Below, piece by piece: positions 46,473-58,159 of a DNA stretch of 64,000 nucleotides. The translations under genes were made by a program, and so were the position numbers. The notes under the pieces were generated by a model. That model was not told where the DNA came from and did no database searches. It saw only the letters and a list, made by a program, of their open reading frames with translations. Numbering within the stretch: position 1 is the first letter of the stretch; each line of letters opens with the position of its first letter. Origin of the DNA: Phlebopus portentosus (taxonomy: Eukaryota; Basidiomycota; Agaricomycetes; Boletales; Boletinellaceae); contig JAYXKI010000006.1 of assembly GCA_037892935.1 (NCBI GenBank), forward strand, positions 806,001-870,000, given 5' to 3'.

Positions 46473-49400
46473 CAGTCATTCACGCGTCCTTTAAACATAC
46501 CCCGTTCCTTTGAACACCGCTCATTTCTCGCTCATTTCTTGCTCTATCGCCTCAAAATTACACACAAAGGTACCTAGTATATACACGGATATATCTTTAA
46601 AATTTGAAAGGAATTGGTTTAGCGGTTGGTTTTATAATATCTATTTACCTCGAAAAATGATCAAATCCTAATAGTCATTTCAAAAGCAAAATTTCCTGAG
46701 TCATTTCTTTCCAATAAATCCATCATATAAATTTGCATATAATATGTATAATATCATGATAATATACTGTGCAAGTTTCATGAGGTTTGATGCAGTGGTT
46801 GTATTAATATGAGGCAAACAGTTGTTGTGTCTCGAAAAGCGTGACATGCTAGTTCTTGATGTGATTACATAATCGATATGAAACGCCGCCTCGAGTATAA
46901 CCGAGTCTTGTCTGCACTCGCTAAAAATCCAAACAATTCCCCTCTGCCCTTTACCACCATTGCATCAATCTCTACACTCTAAGTAGCACCTATGGTACGC
47001 CATGCTGACTCTAAAACAAAGCAAAAAAGGAAAAAAAGGGTAATTCTGGAGAGAAATATCTTACAGGCCGTCGAAGCATACCACATAGCACAACGACAGC
47101 CAAATGGGGAGCATCTTGGCCTACGCAAAATTTCCAGCATGTACGAGGGTGTAACAGTTGGGACTTTACGCAATCGAGTAGCTGGCAAACGATCAATTGG
47201 GGAGTTTAATACTACAAAGCATTTACTTCGAGAGGAGGATGAAAGACAGCTCACCATGCTCATCCAAATCTCATCAGACCGTGGCATACCATATACACGA
47301 GATGACATCCGACAAGCAGCAAATGCATTGCTCAAAGCTCGCTATGGGGCTGACATTAAACCAGTTGGACGTCACTTCATTTCTCGATATCTTGAACGAC
47401 ACTACTCCGAGTTGAAGACATACTGGAGCAGGCATCTTGATATGCAACGAGCAGACTCACTAAACCCAGCTGCTGTCAAAAAATGGTTCAGTCTTATCAA
47501 GAGCGAGATAGTCGACAAGAACATACCTCCAGAACTTATCTTTGGAATGGACGAGAGTGGCTTTCCGCCTACTAACGATGCATCTTTACGTTGTATTGGA
47601 CGTGTCGGAAAGAAGAATCAACATAGACGAGGAGGTGGAAATCGTGAGAATGTAACTGCTCTTGTTACTATCTGCGCAGATGGTACCTATGTCGAGCCGC
47701 TTGTGGTCTTTAAGGCAAAATATATCATGTCAAAGTGGACGGAGAATAATGTGGCAAATATAAAGTAAGTTTATATATACCTATTTTCGCTCTTATCTAA
47801 TTGTTTTTCAGGTTTACCAAGTCAGCGAATGGGTGGATGACCGCAGAGATAGCACTCCTATGGTTCAAAGATCACTTTGAACCAGCTACGAGGCAAAAGG
47901 CAAATGGACGCACCCGAGTTCTTCTTGTTGACAACCATAGCTCGCATTATTCTCTTGAACTGCTATACGAAGCAACCAAATGCAATGTCGATATACTAGG
48001 CTACCCGCCACACTGTACGCACGCATTGCAGGGTCTTGACGTCGTATGCTTTGCAAAAATGAAGCGCATCTGGCAAACACTCATTAGAGATTTTGAGAGT
48101 CGAGCATCTCGCAATGTAGGAAAACAGGATTTTCTACAGCTATTTGGACGTGCTTTTCTACTCGCCTTTGATTCAAATACGGTCCGGTCGGCATTTCGAG
48201 TTACAGGAGTCTGCCCTTTCAACCCGGGGGCAATTTCTGCTGATCAACTAAAACCGAGCGAGGTGTCCTCTACTATGGCACAATTTCCCTTGCCTCTAGC
48301 AAGTCCTGTTCGTCGCATACTAGCCATTATCCATCAGCAACCTCCTACAAGCTTTGATGTAGACAAATCAACTCACCAACCGGCACCAGGTGCGCCTAAT
48401 ATCTTATCTCATATATCTGTACTTAATGTATCTTTAGCAACTGTCCGTCACACGAGTACCTCACCGAGTTCAACATCTGCATTAATAACAGATGAGACGA
48501 TTCCTGTCAATCCGATCTTACTACGAGAGCCGGAATTGGCTGAACGAATTACAAGAGAATACGAAAATGACGCCACCGAAGTTCTTGATCGCGCTGTGGA
48601 TCCAGCTCAGTTTACACCAACAAAGCAAGTGCGCTCCATGTATGCATCCCTGTCAATGTCGCAGTCAGCCGGTTTTCTTGTTTCAAAGGAAAAACTCACC
48701 TCGTCACATTCGCTTCCACCTCCAGTAATTGAGAAGATACCTACAAGCTGCAAGCCCGACTGGAAAAGTATAGAAAATTGCCTAGATTGACTACGAGTGG
48801 GGAAAACTATGGAGGAGGAGGTTGCAGAACTCACCGAAAATCTCAAGAAGGTCCAGCTAACTGCTGCAGTCAATAGGAGTATTGCCGAAGCAGCACAAGT
48901 GCAATTAACACTTGCTGCTCTTCATAATACAAAACTACAGGCCGCACTAAATGAGAAGGAGAATGCAAAGTCAACTGACAACGTACGGATATTTGATGAT
49001 GGGCTTCCTCGAGTCTGGACGACGCCTGACTGCATACTTCAAGTGGAGAAGCGCAAGGAAGCAAAGGAGAAAGAGGCAGCCGAGAAAGAGGAGCGGAAGA
49101 ACAATGCTAAACACCAGAGAGATGTTAGAGATGCAGTTGAGGCGGAATGGAAAAAAACCAAGGCTCACCATGCAGAGGAGTTGCGGAAATGGGAGGCTAA
49201 ACGATCTCGCTGGACGGAGGAGGGACTACCAAGGAAGCATTGGGATCCTAAGCCAACGAGACCGACAAAGAAGCAGGTGCAGCAGAGCATGGTCGGCACA
49301 GAGAATGACGCAGAATCGGATGAGGGCACAGAATCAGATTGAGACAAGTGCGCAGGAGGAAAGCAAACCGATAATAAGCCTTCAGAGACGACACAGAATG

Positions 49401-49869
49401 ATGGGCCTAGCAAGAGGTATGTGCGCATGTAACGACATTATTTGCTGAGCTGGGAGTAATGGGCAGATCAGGCAGATCAGGTGTTTTCAAACGCAGTACA
49501 TGCCTTCATGATGCATATAGGGTGTTATCAGGTGCAGGAGGTGGTCAGATAAACAGTAGATGGTGTGTGGAGGGTGAGGGAAGAGGCAGAGGACGACGGC
49601 GGCAGGAATAGGGTCATGAGAAGGCCCACCGCGTGTCAGCGTGACATAATGTCACAAGTGTTTAAAGGAGTCGGTTTCGCGTGACATGTGCTCTATTTCT
49701 TCCCACTTCCATATTATTTTTTCCTCTGATTTTTTTGGCACAAAAAAACATCAGATTATTCACCTTATAATTGTCTTTATTTACATGTAATTAATTCCCA
49801 AAAAAATTGAGTGTGGCGAGTGCTACAAATAAAAAATGAATGGGTGTTCAAAGGATGCGTGAATGACTG
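46473..49869 (+). mobile_element. complete pogo/Fot1-like DNA transposon, 3,397 bp
   Basis: Left end CAGTCATTCACGCGTCCTTT (from 46473); the right end reads CAGTCATTCACGCATCCTTT on the minus strand (ending at 49869). The inverted repeats match at 19 of 20 positions, and both ends are bordered by TA (46471-46472 and 49870-49871), the target duplication of the Tc1/mariner superfamily. The interior encodes a DDE transposase of the pogo/Tigger/Fot1 group. Similar sequence continues inside both ends (CCTTTGAACACC and CATTT blocks), with a 20-25 nt insertion on the left. The well-kept ends suggest a young insertion. Confidence 0.88.
46992..49342 (+). CDS. pogo/Fot1-like DDE transposase, in-frame TGA near C-terminus
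   Basis: Two exons (46992-47764, 47813-48790) give 583 residues. The N-terminal half contains helix-turn-helix and CENP-B-like DNA-binding parts (GLRKISSMYEGVTVGTLRNR, RHFISRYLERHYSELK). The catalytic Asp residues are D187 in IFGMDESGF, D298 in LLVDNHSSH and D334 in ALQGLDVVC, a DDD triad as in pogo elements. The frame ends at TGA 48788-48790 but continues open in the same frame to 49342, with about 180 residues of coiled-coil, Lys/Glu-rich sequence. A single CGA-to-TGA change would explain this. The catalytic core is intact, but the C-terminal extension is cut off unless the stop is read through or spliced out. Confidence 0.85.
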
Positions 49870-49871
49870 TA

Positions 49872-50157
49872 GCGCTTGTCTGTCACGTCCACTTCACTTC
49901 ATGTCTAATGATCTCGACAATCAATCGATAAAGATCCATCTAGACCCTGTAATGATCGTCAGATCGCACAAAATGTGTTTATGATCCTCGGACACAGACT
50001 GAGATCGGGAATCGTGTGCACGCGTCAGCGGCCGCAATGTGTTCATTATGTTATGTAGCACGCGGTCGATGATGAAATAAAAGAAAGGACGTCCTGACAA
50101 ATTAAAGCACAGCGCCGATCACTGGTCTGGTCAACACGTCGATCATCAACCTCATGC
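49872..50157. other. intergenic between transposon and Maf gene
   Basis: 286 nt with no gene. It contains a NotI-like GCGGCCGC at 50028-50035 and the promoter of the Maf gene. Confidence 0.35.
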
Positions 50158-50271
50158 ATGCACGCTGCATGCCTCCTCCTCCTCGCTCTAATAATATTAC
50201 CCATCCTCATACTCCTATTCAGGTCAAAAGAGGAGCAAACGCCAGATAAATCAGACAAGAAGCAACACAAA

Positions 50272-51411
50272 ATGTCAGCAACAACAGCGAACTCGACACC
50301 AAAACCAAGGAAACACCAGGCCATCAAGACCCACGCGCTCAAAGTGCCCGGTCTGGTCAAGCTGACCGGCAAGCGCGTCGTTCTGGCTTCAGCCAGTCCG
50401 CGCAGGAAGGAGATCCTCGCTACTTTCGTGCGCACAGTCATTCTCTTTGTTTCGCTGGGTTGATGTGTATTGTTTCGTTTGGTGCGCTCTGCTCGAACCC
50501 GGCGTGAAGGGCGTAGAACCGGAGATCGTACCGTCGACGTTCGACGAGACGCTCCCGCTGAGCGAGTTCGAAGACGTGCATGAGTACCCGGTGGCGACTG
50601 CGACGCAGAAGGCGGTGGAGGTGTACGAGCGGCTAGTCGTGCGTTTTTTCTTCTCTCGTGTTTACACGATGGAGAGACCGGAGCTGAATATTCCATATTG
50701 TCATTGTCATTTTGTAGGCCGAGAACCCAGACGACCCGCCCGACCTCGTCATCGGAGGTAAACGTCCAAGTTGCTACATCCAGAATAATCAACCCAAACT
50801 AACTCTATAATTACTGCCCCACACACTCCCCTCAGCCGACACAGTCGTCCTAACACACACCCTTCCTTTATCTTCCGACGTGCACCCGTCCCTACTCCCC
50901 TCTGAACGGCCCGAGATCCTCGAGAAACCCACCTCGAAGGCGGATAACCTCCGCATGCTGCTCGACCTGAACGGCGCAGCGTGCGAGGTCGTCACGGGCG
51001 TGTCGCTAGGTGCGCGCCATCTTCTCGTGTTCATGGATTGATTTGTTGAACGTGTGTTTGGTTCGCAGTATACCCGGTCCTCCAAGCACCAGGGTACCAA
51101 ATCAAGTACGTCCCCTCCTCCTCCTCCCCTTCCCTTCCCAACCCACTAAACACACACAAAAAAAAAAAAGATCAATGGACGAGCGCTCCATCATGCACTT
51201 CTCCCAGAACCCCACCCACGTGCTGGAGGCGTACGCAGACAGCGGGGAGGGGCTCGACCGCGCGGGCGGGTTCGCCGTGCAGGGGCTCGGGGGCGCGCTG
51301 GTGAAGAAGGTCGACGGGGATTGGAATAACGTCGTTGGCTTCCCCGCTGCTGCGTTCTTGAGGTTCTTGGACTTGCTCGTGGAAGAGGAGGAGGATTTTT
51401 TGGAGATGTAG
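50272..51411 (+). CDS. Maf-like nucleotide pyrophosphatase (ASMTL/Maf family)
   Basis: Maf proteins hydrolyse non-canonical nucleoside triphosphates to monophosphates. Six exons (50272-50427, 50510-50638, 50718-50757, 50836-51009, 51069-51105, 51171-51411) give 258 residues. Motifs in order are KRVVLASASPRRKEIL, VEPEIVPSTFDE, PDLVIGADTVVL, EKPTSKADNLRML, EVVTGVSLVYPV and AGGFAVQGLGGALVKKVDGD, with the final VVGFPAAAFLRFL. An in-frame ATG at 50158 would add 38 residues beginning with a long hydrophobic stretch; the ATG at 50272 starts closer to the conserved domain and is preferred, but both are open. Intron 5 ends in an A-run (AAAAAAAG). Convergent with the Erv41-like gene. Confidence 0.87.
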
Positions 51412-51760
51412 AGAAAGAAAGAGAGTTGAGTTGCTGTGAATGGGATTTTGGACTGTGGATAGAGGATGGGCAGGGGACGCACAGAGATAGAGAGCATGTC
51501 CTATAGGTCCGTCGATAGAAATCGTGTATGTATTCTCGTAAAGCGGGTAGACGCAACGCCGGACGCTCACGCAAGAATTTGAGCAATGATGTATGTATGT
51601 ATGTATGAATAGGATAATAGCAACTGCGATTCTACATCGGATCCCATGCATAATAAATGAAGGGCAAAGCGACAGCATAAAAAAAAGGGCAAAAGGGGGA
51701 CACAAACAAACCAAAATCCGAGAGCTTCAGAGCGAGCTACAGCAATACCTAACACTAACG
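51412..51760. other. intergenic, 349 nt (convergent)
   Basis: 3' flanks of the Maf and Erv41/46-type genes, with an ATGT-type tetranucleotide run near 51590-51606. No gene. Confidence 0.4.
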
Positions 51761-53890
51761 CTAATCCAACTTCTTCTCGTCCTTGCTGCTCACTCTCCGC
51801 GGCGGCGGCGGAGGAGGAGCGGGGGAGTGAGGACCAAAGCCCGCAGCAGCAGCAGCAGGGGTGCGAGGACCGGGGAAGGGCGGCGACGACGTCGGTCCTC
51901 CATTGCTAGTACTTACACTACCAGCAGGGTTGGGAGAGGCGGGGAACCCGGAAGGCGTGTACGGACTCGGCGTGGGCGGGAGGACGCCGCCCTGTAGATG
52001 CCGCTGCTGCTGCGCCGCGAAGGACTGGGACGTGGTATGCGCAGGCGCGGAGGTGAGCCCAAGCCCATACGCCGCCGCGGCGCTCCCGTTGAGCGGCCCC
52101 CCGCTCGCAGAGCGCCCGTACGCGGGCAGACTCGTCGCCGGCGCAGGGGAGTACGGGCCGGGAGTGCTCAAGCTCCCTCCATACACCTGCGGGCTCAACC
52201 CTCCACCGTTCACACCGTTCACACCACCGCCGCCGCCAACGCTAGAGAACGCACCACCAACAGGCGTCCCCGCGTAGCTGCCATACGGCGACCCGCCGTC
52301 CACGACCCACCCGTTCGCCTGCCGCGAGACGCGCGCGCGGAGCTCCCCAGAGGCGCCCCACTTGCGCCGCGTCTGCGCGCCGGTGGCCTCCGCGGCGACG
52401 ATCCCCGGCGCGCGGTCCGCGCCCGAGACGACGTCGATCGCCTTTGAGGAGATGCGGAACGCCCACCCCGCGCAGCACCATACCCCGCCGACCACGCCTA
52501 CCACTCTACATTAAAAAAACACGCACACACACACAACGGTAAACGGCGTGAAGAAGGAATGGGTTGGAAAGGCAGACGAACGAACCGGATGAGGAACTGG
52601 ATGAACGTCGTCGTCCGCTGGTGCAGCGTCATATGCAGCGGCTCCAGGTCGAATTTGAAGAATATGCCCGGCACGCCTTGGTCATGCTCCAAAACGCGCC
52701 TATAATGCGTTACGCTGTATTGATTCGTGTGCACGGGCTTGGCGCCGGCGGCTTTGTACGTGGTGGGAACGACGTTGAGGAAGTACTGGTACGCCACGAA
52801 AGCTATATTTAAAAAAATCAACGCGTATTAAATCTGGAATTGGGAGGAGTAGGCAGAAAGTATGGATACGCACGCTCGCTTGTGAGCTCGAATGTGTTTT
52901 TGAGGGGTTGTGCCATGTCGGGGAAGTAGGGACCAAATGAAAAGTCGGTAACTACATGGGATAGGTTCATCACTATGGACGTGTTAGGATCACTCGTTTG
53001 AACAGCTGAAACACAGGTTCTCTTACAGGCGTGGTCAACGTGCTGCATACTGCGGTATCCGTGACCAGCAGTTGTAATGTGAAGGTTTGCTAGTTAAGAG
53101 TCGGTCAATACTTGAACGCGAACGAAAAAATTAGATTATGCTGCGTACCAGTAACTTTCTTCACTGACATACTGCCATATATACGACAAGCGCTCCCATC
53201 CGGCTTGTAGTTGTACGTCGGGCGGAACTTATCTGGATTTCTTCTGAAGATGGTATCGAAGAATCCGCGAGACTTGCGGGATGATTGCGCCACGGCCTGC
53301 CGGGCGTCGAGGCTCTGCGTGTGCGCTCTGCGAAGACGAACTTGTCAGTGGCGACTCCACAGACCAAATAGAAAGATGCTCACTGTAATGATTGCGCTTG
53401 GCCAATGTCGAAGAGCGTCTGGGATTGCAAGTCAGATGAAATGGACGTGGTGTGTACTGGTAATTCCCGGACTTACGCCGTCCCGCCGGAAACCGTCACT
53501 AAGGTATAGTCGATCGCCTGCTGCGTCTCGTAGGTCAACGTTCAAGTCTGCAATTTCTTCGGTCAATACTACGCAGCAGAAGAAAAACCGAGTAGACATA
53601 CATCGACAAGGCATATTTACTATCAGGTCGATATTGACCGCCATGAAACTCTCCTCATTCCTATCTATCCCGAATTCATATACAGGCCAACCCCAGAAAT
53701 ATTCACCGATATCATTCACGATGAGTAAGAAAGAGATGAGAGCAACGAGGACGGTGAGGAATCCGCGTCCGCCAGAGCGCGCCTTGTACGTCGAAGGTAG
53801 CTTGGGGAAGGCATCGAATTGATTGAGCGAGGCGGGAGCGACCTTGTCGAGTTTGTTGAGGATTGACTCGTCTGTCGGCGACACCGACAT
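51761..53890 (-). CDS. Erv41/Erv46-type ER-Golgi cargo receptor
   Basis: Cycles between ER and Golgi in COPII/COPI vesicles. Eight exons (53602-53890, 53477-53547, 53384-53418, 53149-53327, 53027-53089, 52874-52972, 52586-52802, 51761-52505) give 565 residues. NQFDAFPKLPSTYKAR precedes the first transmembrane segment (GFLTVLVALISFLLIV). The lumenal part has YLNVDLRDAAGDRLYL, CRIYGSMSVKKVTAN, FSFGPYFPDMAQPL, FLNVVPTTY, HTNQYSV and GVPGIFFKFDLEPL. The second membrane segment is VVGVVGGVWCCAGWAF. A tail of about 200 residues rich in Pro, Gly and Ser follows, far longer than in the usual family member, and the protein ends KKLD, a KKxx-type COPI retrieval signal. Which of the two subfamilies it belongs to is not settled. 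Confidence 0.85.
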
Positions 53891-54206
53891 CGCGTTGAGT
53901 GCAAGACCAGAGAGGTCGTGAAGAAGGAGTGGTGAGGAGTTGAGCGTGTCCTGTAATGTAACAGGTAAAGTGCGAGTAAAGGCTACGGTAAATAAATTGC
54001 CTGGTGCCAGCAATCAGACTCGGTCACGCGTCGGATTTGCCGCAACTTGCTAACGTGGCAGATCGCGATCCGCCGATCACTTTCCTTTTCAAGAAGTAAA
54101 ATACACTTCACTTTGCTTTCTGTTGCCGAACTAACGCCGTTCCCGCGGAAGTGACGCGCACCTGCCACACCATCGTCTTCATCTTCGCCGTTTGACGACC
54201 ACGACG
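53891..54206. promoter_or_regulatory. divergent intergenic region, 316 nt
   Basis: Promoter region shared by the Erv41/46-type (minus) and RING (plus) genes. No distinct motif identified. Confidence 0.4.
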
Positions 54207-55259
54207 ATGCCACGACGGCGGCCGGCGTCGAATACCAGCACACCACTGAGCAGCACACCGAGATCACCAGCTGGCGTTTCGGGCGATTCTTTACCACTGC
54301 CGACAACACTCTTAACTCACGTCCAGGGGTCTCGTATACTACGCGCAGCGTCCCACTCTTCACGCGCGTCACGGTCCCATTCTGCGTCTGCTCTGAACTC
54401 CAGGAATTCGAGCAGGACTCGTCACTCCGAGGCCACTGATGCATCTCAGCATGAGCGGGAGAATGCGACACCTGGACCGTCTAATCTGAATGGCGAAGCT
54501 CCCAATCGGCCCACCCGATCACTTCAAACTGGAGGACGGCGACGCGCTTATAGTATACGTGATGAGTTAGATGACGAAGATCAGAGCTACGTCCAGTCGG
54601 TGACTCCATCTCCATCTTCTTCCGAAGGATACGCTCCGCCTGAAATGTCGCCGAGTCGACCTTCTCCAAAGCGGAAGAGACGCACAGTGCCGAATAAAAG
54701 GACAATCAGACGGCGAAAGCTCAATAACTCGCAGGTTCTCGAAGTAAATACGGATCCAGGAGCTGGTCCCTCGACATTACCCTCCACGAGCACACAAGTC
54801 ACTACCTCCGAGCCAGACGTAGAAATCATCCGCCTTTACGGCGAACCCAGCACCAACGGCGTCTATGAAATCGAATCGAGTTCTCCTTTAGTCACTCCAA
54901 AAGCGACAACATCCGCATCTGCAGCTACAGTGTCGTCAGAGCCTTTAGCAGAGTATACATGCCCGATATGCTTTTCGACCCCGACGAATGCTACCATGAC
55001 ACCGTGCGGTCACGTATGCTGCGGTGAATGCCTTTTCACTGCTGTGCGTTCTACTTTACAACGTGCACCTCCTATGCCTGCCCAGGAGCCCAATGTCGCT
55101 AGGTACGTCCTTGCTGTCATTCTCTTCTAATTTGGCATGTTCGTTTATGTCTACCGATTCAAACACAGATGTCCCGTATGTCGCGCAACGATAAATGGCT
55201 GGGACGGTCGAGGCGGTGGTGTCATAGGTCTCAAACCGCGAAGCATTGTTTCTCTTTAG
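54207..55259 (+). CDS. RING-finger protein, possible E3 ubiquitin ligase
   Basis: Two exons (54207-55102, 55169-55259) give 328 residues. About 240 residues of Ser/Thr/Arg-rich, likely disordered sequence with basic patches (PKRKRRTVPNKRTIRRRK) precede a C-terminal RING: YTCPICFSTPTNATMTPCGH, then CCGEC, and after the intron CPVCRATING. The spacing is a C3HC4 pattern interrupted by a Pro-rich insert before the last Cys pair. This architecture (long disordered N-terminus, C-terminal RING, acidic DVEIIRLYG segment) resembles SUMO-targeted ligases such as Slx8/RNF4, but the resemblance is only by layout, so no gene symbol is given. Confidence 0.8.
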
Positions 55260-55339
55260 TCACCATCTAGAATTACTGAATACTGCATCGAGCATTTGTA
55301 CTTCTAATCCGCAACAGCAGGCAATTATCAGACTTTTTT

Positions 55340-56533
55340 TCAATCTTCTCGTAATATCCCTGGCCGTGTTTCCCAGAACTCATCTCCAATCAGATCCTCG
55401 TGTAACACGCAAACGACCATTTTAGGTCTCTTCTTCGCGGATCTCCGCTTTGAGTCTTTATCTGAAGTGGAGGCGGCAGTGGAAAGTATGAATACATCTT
55501 CTGCTGGTTGCGGGTCCTCTTTTGTCCCTGCCTCCGGTGGCATTGGATCTGTAGCAGTGTCAGAATCAACCTTTGGGGATTGATTGAGTCAGAGATTGAT
55601 GCCTTTTCTTTCGTGAATAAAAGGGAACTTACCTCGCGTACTAAAATGCTTCCTTTGCGGAACCGGGCGTCAAGATTATTGTAGTTGATGCCAAACCGGG
55701 AGAAGAGAATTTCGTGTTTTTGACTCGAGACGGTACCCTGTTCGAGTTTCGCAGTTAATAGAAGCAATGAGCACGATTTGCCAGGGTGAAAGATCGTACG
55801 GCTTTGCTACTTACTCGGAGTGTTGCATGTGCATCTGTCGTCGTCTGGCCACCCTGTTGGACAAGTGCCCAGAATACAGTATTATACAGGTTATTTATAT
55901 GCGCTTAGGGGGAAGCGAATCCGTCAATACGAAACAAAAAATTTCAGACAAAATGACGAGCTCACTGTCAGCCTGACGCCATGCAAAGTAATCACGGGCT
56001 TCGCTTTCTGTAGGATAGAGTACCAGACGACCGTCAAACGTCGGTGGATACTGCAGAACTGTGTCCGGGAAGTATTCGGCCCAGTAGAATATGTATGCCG
56101 CCGAAAAGTGCGACACGAGCGTTGTAAGAATTTTGGATTCACGTCGATTGTAAAGCTGCGTCGAGCGTCGGAGTAGAAAACTGTAGGAGAATGAATTAGC
56201 CGAAGAGTATCAGCCAGAGAGGAAGACGAGAGATACCTGTATTCGTCTGATTCGCCGAATGCAAGGACGATGTCTTTATGCTCGTTCATGACGGCAATCG
56301 CAGCGCGGTCCATGAGACTCAAGCCACGCACGTCGTTCGGTTTCTCGAAGCCATGAGCTTCAGTAAAGCTGGTACATGCTTTACGCGGTCAATTCTCCAG
56401 TACAATGGATACAGGCGATCGAGACTCACCGGTGGAAGGCGTGTCCGTCGACGCGGCAAACAATGAATGTATTCGGCAGAAGCGGGTCGGGGAGCTCAAA
56501 TGCTTTCACGTACGCATACCTTGTGCCCGCCAT
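55340..56533 (-). CDS. THG1: tRNA(His) guanylyltransferase
   Basis: Adds the G-1 residue to tRNA(His) by 3'-to-5' polymerisation. Six exons (56430-56533, 56237-56368, 55966-56180, 55815-55903, 55633-55737, 55340-55570) give 291 residues. It begins MAGTRYAYVKAFELPDPLLP. The metal-binding carboxylates lie in VCRVDGHAFHRF and AFGESDEYSFLLRR. KILTTLVSHFSAAYIFYW, PPTFDGRLVLYP, ARDYFAWRQAD, HINNLYNTVFWALVQQGG and FGINYNNLDARFRKGS are all diagnostic. A charged Pro/Glu/Lys-rich insert lies in the last exon before the conserved C-terminus HEDLIGDEFWETRPGIL. Convergent with the RING gene (80 nt apart) and divergent from the acidic protein gene. Confidence 0.92.
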
Positions 56534-56776
56534 TGCTGCTCACCGTCGAGCAGAAAAACCAAATCGCCCTATACTGGCGATAATGGGGAAAGGAGGTTCT
56601 AAGTCGCCCGGCAAAATCCGGGCGAGTCATGCACATACCGTGACCTATAGCGTACCTCTCGTCTTTCACTGCTCTCTCCTTCTTACCACGATCATCTCAG
56701 CCCACGCGACTCCCCTGCCCACAACCTCGACTTGACTTAGGTTACACAAACACTTTTGTTACTGAATAGTATTACA

Positions 56777-57677
56777 ATGAGCAACCAACCTTCGACGTAC
56801 CGCCGCCAGCGCCTCGGCCGAGCCCCCTCACCGCCGACTTGGCTTTGGTACGAGCAGATACCCTACGACGACGACTCGAGCTGCTCCGACGATGATGTCT
56901 CTGTTGATGGCGGAGACTACGATGATGACCAGGACAACTCGTGCTCGGAAGATGACGAGGATTATTCGCGTGCGCACGGCACCCGGTCCGAGCGCGGCGG
57001 CGCTCCTGCAGCACCCGCCAGCGAGTCTGGCTCGTCCAACACAGGTTCCGTCTCCGGCTCAGATGAGATGGGTGAAGGACACCATGAGGACAATGGTGCA
57101 TCGGACGGTGGTGCGCCGAAGGAGACAATGGAGATTGATGACCGCGGCTCTGCCGAGAAAGCTGGTGGCGACGGTGTTAAGAAGGACGTCAAGGGCAAGC
57201 AGCGCGCTGTCGAGCCTGAAGTCGAGGAGAGCCCGAAGCACCGTGAACGGAGGAAGAAGCGTCAGCCTGTCATTACCCTTCGGCCTATTCTGACGATACA
57301 GAAGAGTCAAGGCTTCGTCTGGAACCAGGTACACCGAGGACCATAATTCTCCTTTGCTCTCAGCTTGTGCTAATCACATTTTATAATAGGACCTGTTCGT
57401 GCCACCATACATCAAGGATCGCTGTACGTTCTCTCTTAACTTAGCTCTGCTGCGCAGTTCCTATGGCATACTGATTAACCTTCTCTATATTTCTCCGGCT
57501 TATCTCTTGTTGATCATGACGTCGGTCGGTGCTGTAGATGTCGCATCTGCGTCCCCGGCAAACTCGAACAGTTGCTATCCGATGTGTGCATCGTCGTACA
57601 ATGCGATGCAGGACTATGAAGTCGACGTTGTAGAAATCCGCGTGAAGGAGGGCGAGTTTGCTGATATTATTCCCTAA
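56777..57677 (+). CDS. acidic uncharacterised protein, 241 aa
   Basis: Not recognised. Three exons (56777-57328, 57390-57423, 57538-57677) give 241 residues; the second intron is 114 nt, long for this window. The N-terminus MSNQPSTYRRQRLGRAPSPP and a WLWYEQIPYDDDSS block are followed by a very Asp/Glu/Ser-rich segment and a Lys/Arg patch (KHRERRKKRQP). The C-terminal part (VITLRPILTIQKSQGFVWNQ and VDVVEIRVKEGEFADIIP) looks folded. The alternation of acidic and basic stretches suggests a nuclear or chromatin-linked protein, which is only an impression. Exon 3 depends on an acceptor chosen to keep the frame. Confidence 0.6.
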
Positions 57678-58159
57678 CTGCATTGCGATCCGAGGTGGTG
57701 ACGAGAGGTTTCTTGACAAGCACCGTAAATATTATATGCATTGGTAACATTCATTAGAGGATTAACCCTACACCTCCGGAGTTACTTTCGTGATTAGACT
57801 TTCACCCCCCTATCGCATCGATCCGTACTTATCCAACCTCCTTTCACATTCACATTTCTATTGTGACACCCTGTTGATCTTCTTCTCTGTTTTAATAGTT
57901 TCCCCCCTGTCTGATAGCGATAGCATAAAGAGCATAAAGATATATATACATAAGAATAAGGAGTCTGTTTCTCTGCTCACCGTTGTCTGTCGCTACAGGA
58001 CGTGTGGTCAGAACTAATGCATATTACGTGATGCTTACGAACGTCGATCGCTAAGAATGACGTAAGTGGAACTCCGTCTTGACCTCACCGAACCCCGACC
58101 GTCATTCAACCCAGTCGAGTTCAAGTTCAACTTGAGGTTGTCCGCCATCGACAACGACG
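57678..58159. other. intergenic, 482 nt
   Basis: Between the acidic protein gene and PFF1, same strand. No gene seen. Confidence 0.4.

Noticed and set aside
56772..57334. Other-frame open reading frames across the acidic protein gene
   Set aside because: Arg/Met/His-rich shadows of GAC/GAG-rich coding sequence.
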